Part shown: piece by piece, positions 35,599 through 45,823 of the stretch
Layout of the letters: every line of letters begins with the position of its first letter
Numbering within the stretch: position 1 is the stretch's first letter
From: Pseudomonadota bacterium
Lineage (GTDB): Bacteria > Pseudomonadota > Gammaproteobacteria > Steroidobacterales > JBCBZW01
Reading direction: 5' to 3'
Assembly: GCA_039193195.1 (NCBI GenBank)
Contig: JBCCWS010000005.1
Coordinates: 1-56,171 of the forward strand
Length of the DNA: 56,171 bases
Notes under the pieces: model-generated
Told to the model about the DNA's origin: nothing
Seen by the model: only the letters and a program-made list of their open reading frames with translations
Database searches by the model: none
Made by a program: the position numbers and the translations under genes

Positions 35599-36650
35599 TG
35601 CCCGCTGCTGCCGCCAGCGCCGTCGGCAACGACCACCTCGAAGAGGTGGAAATCGAGCACGTTGCCGGCGTCATCGAGCAGCTCTATGCGCCAGTCGCCA
35701 GCGCTCGCCGTGTTCAGCAGCATGCTCGAGTGCAGGGGGCACTCGTACTCGTTTGGCTCGGCGAGGGCGAAGGAAGCTACTTCGCGGCGCTCGTGGCGCC
35801 AGCGGTGAGTGAGGCGGCGGCCGACCATGTTGCGCACTTCGGTGAAGTAGTAGATCTGGCGCGTCTCGTTGGCGAGCAGCTCGATCGTATCGGGAAGCTC
35901 GGCCTGGGGCTCGCCGTCGATGACGTTGCTTGCCAGCATCTCGCGCGAAACGGCCATAAGCGCAGCTTCGAGCGCGAGCTGCTCAGCCGATGGTGGTGCG
36001 GCGGCGGCTGGGGGCGTTTCCAGGGCGGCAGAATTTTCTGTGTCCGACGCGCTGGGCGTGGATGTCTCGGTGGGCGGCGCCGACGTTTGCGCATTTGCCA
36101 CCGGGTTGGTGGCCGCATTCCCCACGGCGGCGGGGCGGCTGACCACGGGCGGTGGCGGAGCGTGTTGCGTGGTGAGCGTGGCGTAGGCGAACATGCCGCC
36201 GATAGCGAGGGCGGCGCCGGCTGCTCCGGTGCCGAGCGTGCGCGCGGCCCGTACCGCGAGGGACGGTTGCTGCGACGGGGCGCTCGGCGTTACCACCACC
36301 CGATCACGACGTTCCCCATCCTCGGACCCGCCGCCACGCAGAACGGCTTCCGTGAGGCCGCGGGCGATGAGGTCGTCCTCCGCCTGCTGCAGCTTTCGTG
36401 CGGAGAATAGGGCTTCGCGGGCGTCCGTGAGGCTCATCTCCGGGTAGGTGCCGAGCGTGCGACGGCGCCGGTAGCCCTCGACTTCGTAAACGAAGAGCCA
36501 GGTCTTCAGGCCGTTGGGGAAGGTGCACACGTAGAAATCATCGCCGAGGCGCGTGTCGTAGCGATCTTCCCGGGGCACCAGGGACTCTACGTACTGCTCG
36601 GCGAATTCCTGTACGGAATGCTGTTCTTCTTCTTGGGACGCGCTACTCAC
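35595..36650 (-). CDS. Arm DNA-binding / TM / DUF2914 fusion protein
   Basis: 351 residues from GTG 36650 (SSASQEEEQHSV) after GCGGAGCGAGG; an in-frame ATG at 36707 is alternative. The N-terminal domain reads like the arm-type DNA-binding module of tyrosine recombinases (FPNGLKTWLFVYEVEGYRRR, RTLGTYPEMSLTDAREALFSARKL), but no recombinase catalytic domain follows. After a linker there is one transmembrane helix (TLGTGAAGAALAIGGMFAYATL), a long Pro/Ala/Thr/Ser linker, and a C-terminal DUF2914 domain (YYFTEVRNMVGRRLTHRWRHE ... SSMLLNTASAGDWRIELLDD). The fold set suggests a membrane protein with a cytoplasmic DNA- or ligand-binding head and a periplasmic beta domain; function unknown. It is translationally coupled to the Nudix gene. 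Confidence 0.75.
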   Translation of the reverse strand: MSSASQEEEQHSVQEFAEQYVESLVPREDRYDTRLGDDFYVCTFPNGLKTWLFVYEVEGYRRRRTLGTYPEMSLTDAREALFSARKLQQAEDDLIARGLTEAVLRGGGSEDGERRDRVVVTPSAPSQQPSLAVRAARTLGTGAAGAALAIGGMFAYATLTTQHAPPPPVVSRPAAVGNAATNPVANAQTSAPPTETSTPSASDTENSAALETPPAAAAPPSAEQLALEAALMAVSREMLASNVIDGEPQAELPDTIELLANETRQIYYFTEVRNMVGRRLTHRWRHERREVASFALAEPNEYECPLHSSMLLNTASAGDWRIELLDDAGNVLDFHLFEVVVADGAGGSSGQ

Positions 36651-36782
36651 GTGGCCTCGCTCCGCGTTGAACGCCCGATTATGGAGCAGCGGAGGCGAAG
36701 ACGGCACCTACCGGTTATCGGTTTTCACCGTGTGCTCAGGGGAGCACGCGGCCGATCGGCCGTCGCCCAGGGCGGCGGCGCG

Positions 36783-36807
36783 ATCGGCCAGCGCGAAGCG
36801 CGCCGAT
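36783..36807 (-). terminator. Hairpin after the 5'-nucleotidase gene
   Basis: ATCGGC-CA-GCGC (36783-36794), GAA loop, GCGC-GCCGAT (36798-36807), immediately past the stop codon of the minus-strand nucleotidase gene. A perfect 14-bp palindrome (36749-36762) and a GTGCTC/GAGCAC hairpin (36732-36747) lie next to it. There is no T-run. Confidence 0.45.
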
Positions 36808-36808
36808 A

Positions 36809-38572
36809 CTAATCGAGCGCCACGATGCGGCCTTCGCCGCCTTCGGGGTAGTCAGCCGCGGTCACCACGCCAGCGAGGTCGCCCTCGATGAAGTTGCGCA
36901 GGGCCTGCTGGTAGGACACGCCCAGGATGGTGAACTCGGCATCGCCGAAGGGATACTCGTCGCCTCCGCGGGCGAGGAAATCGACGATGGCAATGTTGAG
37001 CGCATCACCGGCCTGCACTGCACCGTTCTCTACGAGCACCGTGCCGTCAGCGAGGACTGCGTCGATCACGCGCTCGCCAGTGACCACGATCACGCCGTCC
37101 TCGATGTCCTGGGCCTGGGCCGCGGGATCGTAGGTCATGGTGAAGCCACCGATCTGGGCGAAGCGGCCGCTGGTAAATTCCACGGCGGAGACAGCGTTTT
37201 CCAGGATCTCCTTGAAGCTCTCGCGCGAGACATTGGGCACGATCGTCAGCAGGTTGGAGAAGGGCAGGATGTCGAAGGTGTCGAGGGCCGTGATGTCGCC
37301 GGGGCCGCGGATGTCATCGTTGCGGATGCCGCCGCCGTTGGCGAGGGCTACGTCCGGGGCGGGCGCGCCGAACTCGAGGGCAAGCTCGGTGGCTTGGCTT
37401 AGGAAGGCGTCGGCGATCAGGTTGCCGAGGTTGGTCTCTTCCGTGCGGATGTTGCTGCGGATGCCGTCGAGGCCCACTTCCGTGGTGGCGATGACGGTCT
37501 CGGCCAGCTCCTCCACGCCCGCGATGACAGGATCGACCACTAGCGCTTGCACGAAGGGCAGCCCGTCGACGGCGTCCGCGTTATCGCCACCGGCCACGCG
37601 CACAAGGCCAGACTTGGAATCGATGTTGGTGACGATGCCGTCGTCATCAAAGTCGACGACGAGGCGGCCGACGTACTTGTAGGAGCCGGGCGTGACCACG
37701 ATAGGCACCTCACGGCCGAGGGCGTCGGTCTCGGTCAGGGGGTAGGGGCCGAAGAAGCCGTCTTCATCATCGCCCGGCACGATCAGGGTGTCCTCATCGC
37801 CGAGCAGCTCATCGCCGCCGCCGCCGATGATCACGTCCACGCCGCGCAGCTGGGTGGCGAGCTCCTGCTCTTCGGTGATCGACTGCAGGTGGGAGATCAG
37901 GATGATCTTATTGATGCCGGCCAGGCGCAGGGCGTTCACCGCGCGCTGTACGGCCGGTAGCACGTCGTTGATGATGACGTCGCGGGGGCTCGAAATGGTG
38001 TCGAGGTCCGCGGTGGTGGCGCCGACAATGCCGATTAGCTCGCCGTTCTTCTCGACCACCCGGAAGTCACCGAGCACGTTAGCGGACTCGCGAGCAGCCA
38101 AGCAGGGCTCATTGGTGAAGTCGAGGTTGGCTGAGACGAACTTGGTGGTGGTCGGGAAGGCGGCGAAGCCGTCGATGAACTGGCACAGCACGTCCGGGTT
38201 GAAGTCGAACTCATGATTGCCGAGGGCTAGGGCGTCGTAGCCGATCAGGTCGAGCCCCAAGGCGTCGTAGAAGGGCACGCCGCGCTCTAGGCTGACGTTG
38301 AACTCAGGGCCGGCGAGGAACTGATCGCCGGAGCCCAGCACCACCGTGGCGCCTTCCGCGTCACCTTCGGTGCGCAGGTCGCGGACCACGCGGGCGAAGC
38401 GGGCGATGCCGCCGAAGTCTTCCAGCTCGCCGCTGCCGGCGTTGATCAGCTGCGACTCACCGTCGTTGTTGTGCAGGATCGTGAGGCGCAAGTCGGCCTG
38501 GGCGCTTGCGCTGACCAGGGCGCCGGCGACGAGCAAGCTGGTCGCACCGAGCATGTGCTTGTATGCATGCAT
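36809..38572 (-). CDS. 5'-nucleotidase/UshA-family metallophosphatase, exported
   Basis: 587 residues. A signal peptide (MLGATSLLVAGALVSASAQA) precedes a calcineurin-like phosphoesterase domain (LTILHNNDGESQL, LGSGDQFLAGPEF, DALALGNHEFDFNP, IILISHLQ) and a 5'-nucleotidase C-terminal domain (DVALANGGGIRNDD, FDILPFSNLLTIV, GRFAQIGGFTMTYDP). It dephosphorylates extracellular nucleotides, or related phosphoesters, in the periplasm. The first metal motif is ND-GES rather than NDxH, a known variant within the family. Monocistronic with a hairpin after it. Confidence 0.92.
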   Translation of the reverse strand: MHAYKHMLGATSLLVAGALVSASAQADLRLTILHNNDGESQLINAGSGELEDFGGIARFARVVRDLRTEGDAEGATVVLGSGDQFLAGPEFNVSLERGVPFYDALGLDLIGYDALALGNHEFDFNPDVLCQFIDGFAAFPTTTKFVSANLDFTNEPCLAARESANVLGDFRVVEKNGELIGIVGATTADLDTISSPRDVIINDVLPAVQRAVNALRLAGINKIILISHLQSITEEQELATQLRGVDVIIGGGGDELLGDEDTLIVPGDDEDGFFGPYPLTETDALGREVPIVVTPGSYKYVGRLVVDFDDDGIVTNIDSKSGLVRVAGGDNADAVDGLPFVQALVVDPVIAGVEELAETVIATTEVGLDGIRSNIRTEETNLGNLIADAFLSQATELALEFGAPAPDVALANGGGIRNDDIRGPGDITALDTFDILPFSNLLTIVPNVSRESFKEILENAVSAVEFTSGRFAQIGGFTMTYDPAAQAQDIEDGVIVVTGERVIDAVLADGTVLVENGAVQAGDALNIAIVDFLARGGDEYPFGDAEFTILGVSYQQALRNFIEGDLAGVVTAADYPEGGEGRIVALD

Positions 38573-38781
38573 TGAGTTGATTCTCTTTTTCCGTTGGGTC
38601 GGGGAGGGAACCCGTCCGAGGGTTCCCCGGGATGCTCTACAGGCAGACGCCTGCCAGAGGCGACGCGAGCCTAAGGCAGCGCCATGACGTGGCCGTGACG
38701 GGAGTGTTACTAGGCTGTGAACGCGGCCGAACGCGTCAGACGCGTCGGGACCGGCCCTCGCGCGATTAGCTGTGTTGACGC

Positions 38782-39456
38782 CTAGCGCCCGCGCGACGCC
38801 AGCTTGTCAGCCAGACGGGTGGTCTCAGGGAGGCGGTAGCGGGTGCAGCAGGCGAGCGTGAGAGCGTTCGCCCGCGCGTGGCTCATGAGATGCCCCGGCG
38901 ACACGTAAAGGGGGGTTACGCCGTCGCGCGTCCGCAGCACCGAACCGATTCGTTCGCCTTGATAGCGCAGGGGCGTGTGCTCGCCGCGGCTCGGTCCCGG
39001 CTCGTCGTGCTCGCCCACCAAGCGCGACTTCGCCACGCCGATCGAGGGGATGCCCGTGAGCAAGCCGAGGTGGCAGGCAAGGCCAAAGCGGCGCGGGTGG
39101 GCGAGGCCCTGGCCGTCGCACAGGAGCACGTCCGGGGTGGTGCGCAGGGCGCCGACGGCGGCCAGCAGGACGGGCGCTTCGCGAAAGGAGAGCAGGCCTG
39201 GCACGTAAGGGAAGCGGGTGGGGATCTCCACGACCGCCTCGTCCACGAGTTCGAGGTTGGGGAAGCTCAGCACCACGAGCGCGCCGCGCGTGACACGCCC
39301 CTTGTCCGGGAAGCCGACGTCCGTCCCCGCTACGAAGCGCGGCGTCTTGCGCGAGGCGCTCAGTACTAACCGTTCGCGTAGCTCGCCTTGGAGGGCAATC
39401 GCTTCGCGCGGCGTCAGGTCCCAGCGATGGCTGACGCTGCGAGGCGCCTCGCTCAC
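38782..39456 (-). CDS. nfi: Endonuclease V
   Basis: 224 residues, GTG start overlapping the DUF819 stop as GTGA. Deoxyinosine-specific repair nuclease. The family catalytic acids are present: Asp in VAGTDVGF, Glu in EIPTRFPYVPGLLSFREAP, Asp in VLLCDGQGLAHPRRFGLA, together with the YVPG wedge and IGVAKSRLVG. It cleaves the second phosphodiester 3' of deaminated adenine. Coupling to a membrane permease is unexpected for this housekeeping enzyme and probably has no functional meaning beyond shared expression. Confidence 0.95.
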   Translation of the reverse strand: MSEAPRSVSHRWDLTPREAIALQGELRERLVLSASRKTPRFVAGTDVGFPDKGRVTRGALVVLSFPNLELVDEAVVEIPTRFPYVPGLLSFREAPVLLAAVGALRTTPDVLLCDGQGLAHPRRFGLACHLGLLTGIPSIGVAKSRLVGEHDEPGPSRGEHTPLRYQGERIGSVLRTRDGVTPLYVSPGHLMSHARANALTLACCTRYRLPETTRLADKLASRGR

Positions 39457-40703
39457 CCGCCGGCCACCGCCCGCAGCATCAGTCCGCAGATCCACGCCGC
39501 GTAGGTGCCAAGCGCATAGCCGAGCACGGCCAGCAACACGCCTACCGGCGCCAAGGACGGATGGAAGGCCGCGGCGATGATCGGCGCCGACGCCGCACCA
39601 CCCACATTGGCCTGGCTGCCGACCGCCGCGAAGAACACCGGCGCACGAATCAGGCGCGCCACCAGGAGCAGCAGCCCGCCGTGGATCGCGATCCAGATCA
39701 GTCCCACCACAAACAAGCCCGGGTTGGTCACGACCGAGCGCACGTCCATCTGCAGGCCGATCGTCGCGATCAGCACGTAGAGCAAGAGCGACCCTGCTCG
39801 CGACGCACCCGCTCCCTCCAGCTGCCGCGCCTTGGTGAACGAAAGCACTAGGCCACCGGTGGTGGCGACGACGACGATCCAGAAAAAGGTGCTGGTGAGG
39901 CTGAGGCGCGCCGTCCAGGGCGCGTGCTGCTCCAGCGTGGGCACGATCACGCCCGCCAGGAAATGACCCAGCCCCGTCATGCCGAAGCCGAGGGCCAGCA
40001 TGAAGATCAGGTCGTGGAATGTGGTGTGACGTGCGTGCTTCTTCTCGAAGGCGGTGACGCGCTCTTTGAGATCTTCGATGGCGGTGGTGTCTGCGCCGGT
40101 GCGCGCATCGATGGCCTTGGCGCGGGTGGCCGTGAACAGCAGCAGCGCCAGCCACAGGTTCGCGCACAGCACGTCGACGGCCACCATGGTGGCAAACACC
40201 TCGTTGCCCGCGTCGAACACTTCCTTCATCGCCGCCTGGTTGGCGCCGCCACCGATCCAGCTGCCCGCGAGGGTGGACATGCCGCGCCACACCGCGTCCG
40301 GCCCTTCGCCGCCCACGGTTTCCGGGCTCACAGTGCCCACGATGAGCAGCGCGATTGGGCCGCCAATCACCACGCCCACGGTGCCGGTGAAGAACATGAC
40401 GATCGCTCGGTAGCCCAAGCGCATGATGCCTTGGAAGTCGACACTCAAGGTCATCAGCACCAGGCACGCGGGCAGCAGGTAGCGTGAGGCCACGTAGTAG
40501 AGGCGAGACGCCTCCGGGTCCACCACGTTGAAGGTGTTCAGGAGCGAGGGGATGAAGTAGCACAGGAGAATGACCGGCACGTAGCGATAGAAGCGCTGCC
40601 AGCGCGGGTTCTCGCTCGCGGCCGTGTAGAAGATGCCGCCGAGGATGAGGCTCAGAAGGCCAAGGGTGACGGCGTCGTCGGTGATCAGAGGTGCTGCTTC
40701 CAT
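39453..40703 (-). CDS. DUF819-family membrane protein
   Basis: 416 residues from ATG 40703 (MEAAPLITDDAVTLG). About 10-12 transmembrane helices, with the family signature MSTLAGSWIGGGANQAAMKEVF in the first half and AAVGSQANVGGAASAPIIAAAFHP in the second, an inverted-repeat-like arrangement of Gly/Asn-rich motifs seen in transporters of this group. A cytoplasmic loop (EDLKERVTAFEKKHARH) separates the halves. Substrate unknown; sometimes annotated as YjcL-like. Divergent from the B12-binding protein gene. Confidence 0.88.
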   Translation of the reverse strand: MEAAPLITDDAVTLGLLSLILGGIFYTAASENPRWQRFYRYVPVILLCYFIPSLLNTFNVVDPEASRLYYVASRYLLPACLVLMTLSVDFQGIMRLGYRAIVMFFTGTVGVVIGGPIALLIVGTVSPETVGGEGPDAVWRGMSTLAGSWIGGGANQAAMKEVFDAGNEVFATMVAVDVLCANLWLALLLFTATRAKAIDARTGADTTAIEDLKERVTAFEKKHARHTTFHDLIFMLALGFGMTGLGHFLAGVIVPTLEQHAPWTARLSLTSTFFWIVVVATTGGLVLSFTKARQLEGAGASRAGSLLLYVLIATIGLQMDVRSVVTNPGLFVVGLIWIAIHGGLLLLVARLIRAPVFFAAVGSQANVGGAASAPIIAAAFHPSLAPVGVLLAVLGYALGTYAAWICGLMLRAVAGG

Positions 40704-40869
40704 GGTGCCCGTGGCTCTGCCTTGCGCGAAGTGAGGCCCCGGATGGTAGCAGGGCCGCCGTCTCGCGCTACGGCGGTCGAAGTGCACGGTGCTGGCGCGA
40801 CGCATACTATGGGGAGTGCTCGGTGCCCGCGGCGCCGGGGCATGTTGCTTTGATCAGGACGATGATCGC

Positions 40870-41940
40870 ATGGCCATATCTGCCAACCCCTTCGCCGGTG
40901 AGCTGCTGGAGGTCGGGGCACAAGGCTACGCGGCCCAGGCCGCCGAGGAACTCCTCGAGGCCCATCCCGACGTGAAGGCGACCTTCGCACCACGGGCTGA
41001 GCTGCGCTGGCGCGACAATCTGCAGCTGCGCGTACGGGAACTCGCCGCCGCCGTGGCCACGGGCCAGGCGGATCTTTTCCTGAGCCGCGTCGTTTGGTCC
41101 TGGCAGTCCTTCGATGTGCGCGGAGTAAACGCCAAGGCCGTGCGCGCCAGCTTGGTGGCGCTCAAGCATGTGCTGGAGAAGCGGCTGCCTGATAACGCGC
41201 GCGAGGAACCCGTCGCACTCCTCAACCAGGCTACCGTGCTGATGGAGGGCACCGGCCCCGAGCAGCCCGAGAGTCACGTCGACCTGCATTCGCCCCTGGG
41301 CGCACTAGCCATCGAATACCTGCAGCGAGCACTGGAGGGCGACATCCGCGACGCCATCGCCGTGCTCACCAAGGCCGTCGCCGACGGCGTGGATCCGCGC
41401 GTGATCATCGGTGAGGTGCTGATGGCCGCCCAGGTGGAGGCCGGGCGCTTATGGCACCTCAACCAGCTCACCGTGGCCGAAGAGCACTTGATCACGAGCA
41501 CTACGCAGCGTGCCATGAGCGTGGTCGCAGACCACGCCACGCCCGAAGTCGTCCCGAAGGAGCGGTCCGTGCTCGCCGCGACTATCCCAGAGGACCACCA
41601 CGACCTTGGCCTGCGTGCCATCGCTCACCTGTTGGAACTAGACGGCTGGCGCGTCTACTTCCTAGGCAAGGACGTGCCCGTGGACGATCTGGTCTCCGCG
41701 GCCAGCTACTTCTCCGTGGACTTGGTAATGCTCGCCGCATCGATGAGCATCCAGTTGCGCAACCTGCGCGAGGCCGTGAGCGCCCTCAAGCAGCACGGCG
41801 GCGTGCGCGCCAAGGTGCTCGTGGGCGGCCACGCTTTCTTGGCAGCGCCCGAGGCCTGGAAGACCTGCGGTGCTGACGGCTTCGCGGGGTCCGCGCTGGA
41901 GGCCGTGGGCGCCGCGTCGAAACTGGTGGATATGCGCTAG
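40870..41940 (+). CDS. Stand-alone B12-binding protein with CarH-type light-sensor motif
   Basis: 356 residues from ATG 40870 (MAISANPFAGELLEVG). No MerR HTH is present; instead a helical N-terminal region (RVRELAAAVATGQADLFLSRVVWSWQSFDVRG) of unknown fold is followed by the four-helix B12-capping domain and a Rossmann B12-binding domain. W195-x9-E205-H206 (LWHLNQLTVAEEH) is the Wx9EH pattern that shields adenosylcobalamin in CarH/LitR photoreceptors, and D242-x-H244-x2-G247 supplies the lower cobalt ligand, followed by VLVGGHAF. It may sense light or cobalamin and act through another protein, as AerR does with PpsR. Monocistronic, upstream of groESL. Confidence 0.82.
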   Translation: MAISANPFAGELLEVGAQGYAAQAAEELLEAHPDVKATFAPRAELRWRDNLQLRVRELAAAVATGQADLFLSRVVWSWQSFDVRGVNAKAVRASLVALKHVLEKRLPDNAREEPVALLNQATVLMEGTGPEQPESHVDLHSPLGALAIEYLQRALEGDIRDAIAVLTKAVADGVDPRVIIGEVLMAAQVEAGRLWHLNQLTVAEEHLITSTTQRAMSVVADHATPEVVPKERSVLAATIPEDHHDLGLRAIAHLLELDGWRVYFLGKDVPVDDLVSAASYFSVDLVMLAASMSIQLRNLREAVSALKQHGGVRAKVLVGGHAFLAAPEAWKTCGADGFAGSALEAVGAASKLVDMR

Positions 41941-42102
41941 CCGCGAGGCCCCCTTGACCCGCCTAAACGTCCTTCGGGCCGAGCGACGGCTGCGCGCCCG
42001 GGGACGGTTCGGCCGCAGTGCGAGCGTGATCGCCCTCCCGTTATTGGGGCCTGTTGCCCCTTCCTAGCCGGCGCTGGGGCACCCCGCCTCGGTTTCAAGG
42101 GG

Positions 42103-42130
42103 TTGACAGTGAAAAAGGGCGGCCTATTAT
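42103..42130 (+). promoter_or_regulatory. Sigma-70 promoter of groESL
   Basis: TTGACA (42103-42108), 16-bp spacer, TATTAT (42125-42130), nearly consensus and directly before the CIRCE operator. Confidence 0.85.
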
Positions 42131-42132
42131 CG

Positions 42133-42159
42133 CTGGCACTCACTCAGGCAGAGTGCTAA
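42133..42159 (+). promoter_or_regulatory. CIRCE operator (HrcA site)
   Basis: CTGGCACTC (42133-42141), 9-nt spacer, GAGTGCTAA (42151-42159): the CIRCE inverted repeat with only the outer two bases of the left arm off consensus. It overlaps the expected transcription start, so HrcA would block initiation. hrcA is not in the window. Confidence 0.93.
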
Positions 42160-42221
42160 CAGCTGGCGCGAGCAGTCGCCACCGCCAGCCCTAAATTCCC
42201 AGATTGAAGGAGACGTTCACC

Positions 42222-42509
42222 ATGAACCTTCGTCCCCTGCACGATCGCGTCATCGTGAAGCGGCAGCCCGAGGAAACCACCTCTGCGGGCGGCATCGTGA
42301 TCCCCGACTCCGCCGCCGAAAAGCCCATCAAGGGCGAGGTGATCGCGGTCGGTAACGGCAAGCAGCTCGACAGCGGCGACGTCCGCGCGATCGACGTGAA
42401 GGTCGGCGACACGGTGCTATTCGGCAAGTACTCCGGCACCGAGGTCAAGGTGGATGGCGAGGATTACCTCGTTATGCGCGAAGACGACATCATGGCTGTT
42501 TTCAGCTGA
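42222..42509 (+). CDS. groES: GroES co-chaperonin
   Basis: 95 residues from ATG 42222 ([18 protein letters not shown]), AAGGAGA upstream. GroES beta-barrel with the mobile loop ([19 protein letters not shown]) and conserved end ([19 protein letters not shown]). It caps the GroEL ring for protein folding. First gene of the CIRCE-controlled operon, 56 bp before groEL. Confidence 0.98.
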   Translation: MNLRPLHDRVIVKRQPEETTSAGGIVIPDSAAEKPIKGEVIAVGNGKQLDSGDVRAIDVKVGDTVLFGKYSGTEVKVDGEDYLVMREDDIMAVFS

Positions 42510-42544
42510 TCACTGCGCCGTAAAACGCTTTTTAGATCAGTTAG

Positions 42545-44200
<1,656 letters not shown>

Positions 44201-44249
44201 GGATTGCTTGGCCTACCGTCGCTGAGAGGTGGCGGGGTTGAGTGCTAAG

Positions 44250-44284
44250 GCGGGGGCTCCGGGTTCGGGGTCCCCGCTTTTTTT
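44250..44284 (+). terminator. Intrinsic terminator of groESL
   Basis: GCGGGG (44250-44255) pairs with CCCCGC (44272-44277), continued by a G-T pair and CTCC/GGGG inside, loop GGGTTC, followed by seven T. A textbook Rho-independent terminator 50 bp after the groEL stop. Confidence 0.9.
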
Positions 44285-44493
44285 GTGACCAAGAAGCTCG
44301 CCAGGCTTGCTCTGGTATGCCGGCGAGGTGGCCGGTATCCGTGCTGCCGGTCCTAGCAGACACGGAACGCAAACTGCGGTCGCATTGGATAGGTAACGGT
44401 GCCGGCCTCGTTAGAGTGGGCCAGCTCCTCGGGGGCGGGGGGAGATCCGCCTTATCTGCAGCTCACTTCACCCATTGACCGCCGTTGGGATCG

Positions 44494-45525
44494 CTATCGA
44501 TTCGGCACGAATTCGTAGGCGCCTATGTCAGTTCGCGCCGTACCGTCTCCGTCGCCATCGAGTGGTCGAGGTGTACCAAGGAAGTCGGCACCAGGTGCTG
44601 GTGTTGTCGCGCCTGCATCGATTGCTGGTGACGACGCACTGAGGCGAAAATCAAACAGTTCAGCGTTGACGAAGAGTGGGTTGGTGGCGATGTTGCCATT
44701 GATACCGGTTTGGTCGGGAATGCCAGCGTAGTTTCGCTGATTGGCGAAAACTAGGTTGTTCTCCCACAGTGGTGTATTGCCTTCGTCGGGGTTGACCCCT
44801 GCCTCAAATCCGATCAGGTTTCCCATCAGTATGTTATTGCGGAACTGCTGCGCACCTCCGAAAAAACCAAGGTCGCTGCGAATACCCACACGATTGAACG
44901 CCATGGTGTTGTTGGAGACGGTCAGCACCTGTCCTTCTGGAACAGCAAGATTGATGCCACGGCAGGAGTTGCTGATGAAGAGATTGTTGATGATGGTAGG
45001 TGAGGATGAGTTGATGAACCCGAGTACACCTGCAAGAAACTGGCTGTCACATGTATTGCGTACGAACACGTTTCGCGCGATCAGCGGTGAAGCGGTATTG
45101 CCACCGATGCCTGCCCCGTAGCCACCTGCGCTCTGCCTGTTGCCATCGTAGACATTGCCGATGATCCGGCTGCCCGCGCCCCGTACCTCTGTGCCAGCCC
45201 CAAAACTTGCGGCACCGTTTGTTACCGTAAAGCCTGCAAGCGTGCCGCCGGGGCCTATGCGTACTACGGTGCCGCCGAAGCCATCGATGATCGTTGCGCG
45301 AGGCCCGTCAACGGCGCGCACGCTTACGTCCTTCCCAAGGTAGTCGATGCGCTCCGCCCAGGTACCGGCGGAGACTAGAATGCTATCGCCGTCCACAGCC
45401 GCGTCTATTGCAGCCTGGATGGTGGCGAAGTCTGCCGGTACCTCTAGCACGTCGCTGACAGCTGCGGAGCCTGCAAGAACACCTGTGGCAAAGAGCCCTG
45501 CGGCGAGTGGTTTCTTCTCGGTCAT
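44494..45525 (-). CDS. Secreted right-handed beta-helix protein
   Basis: 343 residues from ATG 45525 (MTEKKPLAAGLFATGVLAGSAA, signal peptide). The domain opens with the pectate-lyase-like signature VPADFATIQAAIDAAVDGDSILV and continues as parallel beta-helix coils rich in Asn and Ile (SPTIINNLFISNS, VLTVSNNTMAFNRVGI, FRNNILMGNLIGFEAG), closing with NPLFVN and the DIGAYEF end typical of such exported proteins. Probably binds or cleaves polysaccharide at the cell surface; no catalytic residues can be assigned. Confidence 0.82.
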   Translation of the reverse strand: MTEKKPLAAGLFATGVLAGSAAVSDVLEVPADFATIQAAIDAAVDGDSILVSAGTWAERIDYLGKDVSVRAVDGPRATIIDGFGGTVVRIGPGGTLAGFTVTNGAASFGAGTEVRGAGSRIIGNVYDGNRQSAGGYGAGIGGNTASPLIARNVFVRNTCDSQFLAGVLGFINSSSPTIINNLFISNSCRGINLAVPEGQVLTVSNNTMAFNRVGIRSDLGFFGGAQQFRNNILMGNLIGFEAGVNPDEGNTPLWENNLVFANQRNYAGIPDQTGINGNIATNPLFVNAELFDFRLSASSPAIDAGATTPAPGADFLGTPRPLDGDGDGTARTDIGAYEFVPNR

Positions 45526-45656
45526 ATTCAACCTGTGAGTGGAGCGTGAGAAGGCGCACCGCATAGCCTTCGTCTCGCAGTTCCATCGCCCACCACATCC
45601 GGCGCAGGGGCTACGGTGGCGCCCGTTCCCAGATTCCTCCAGCCACCGGCGAGGGA

Positions 45657-45823
45657 GGCCATAATGACGCGAAAGCGCTCGAGGTCGCGGATCAGCGTGT
45701 GCAAGGTGAAGTTGCCTTTAGAGACGTCTATCCAGGTGGAGCGCTTTGCGAACGCAGGACTGCTCGCGGTCACCTTCAGTAGTACGTGAGCGAGGATTGC
45801 GGTGATCGTACGGGAGGTAGCAT
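45657..45823 (-). pseudogene. Decayed 5' fragment of the metallopeptidase gene
   Basis: The translated remnant (SSPAFAKRSTWIDVS, NFTLHTLIRDLERFRVIMASLAG) matches residues about 20-68 of the intact metallopeptidase at 49787-51337 (SGPALAKRATWIEVS, LIRDLERFRVVMAFLAG). A 27-bp in-frame deletion removes nine residues before LIRDLERF. The ancestral start ATG survives at 45821-45823, but the interval to the next homologous codon is 4 nt shorter, giving a frameshift. After LAG similarity stops. Upstream non-coding DNA is also similar to that of the parent, so promoter and 5' end were copied together. Confidence 0.78.

Noticed and set aside
39457-40563. Long N-terminal extension of the endonuclease V frame
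   Set aside because: It lies wholly within the DUF819 gene in another frame; the GTGA start at 39456 gives the normal endonuclease V length.
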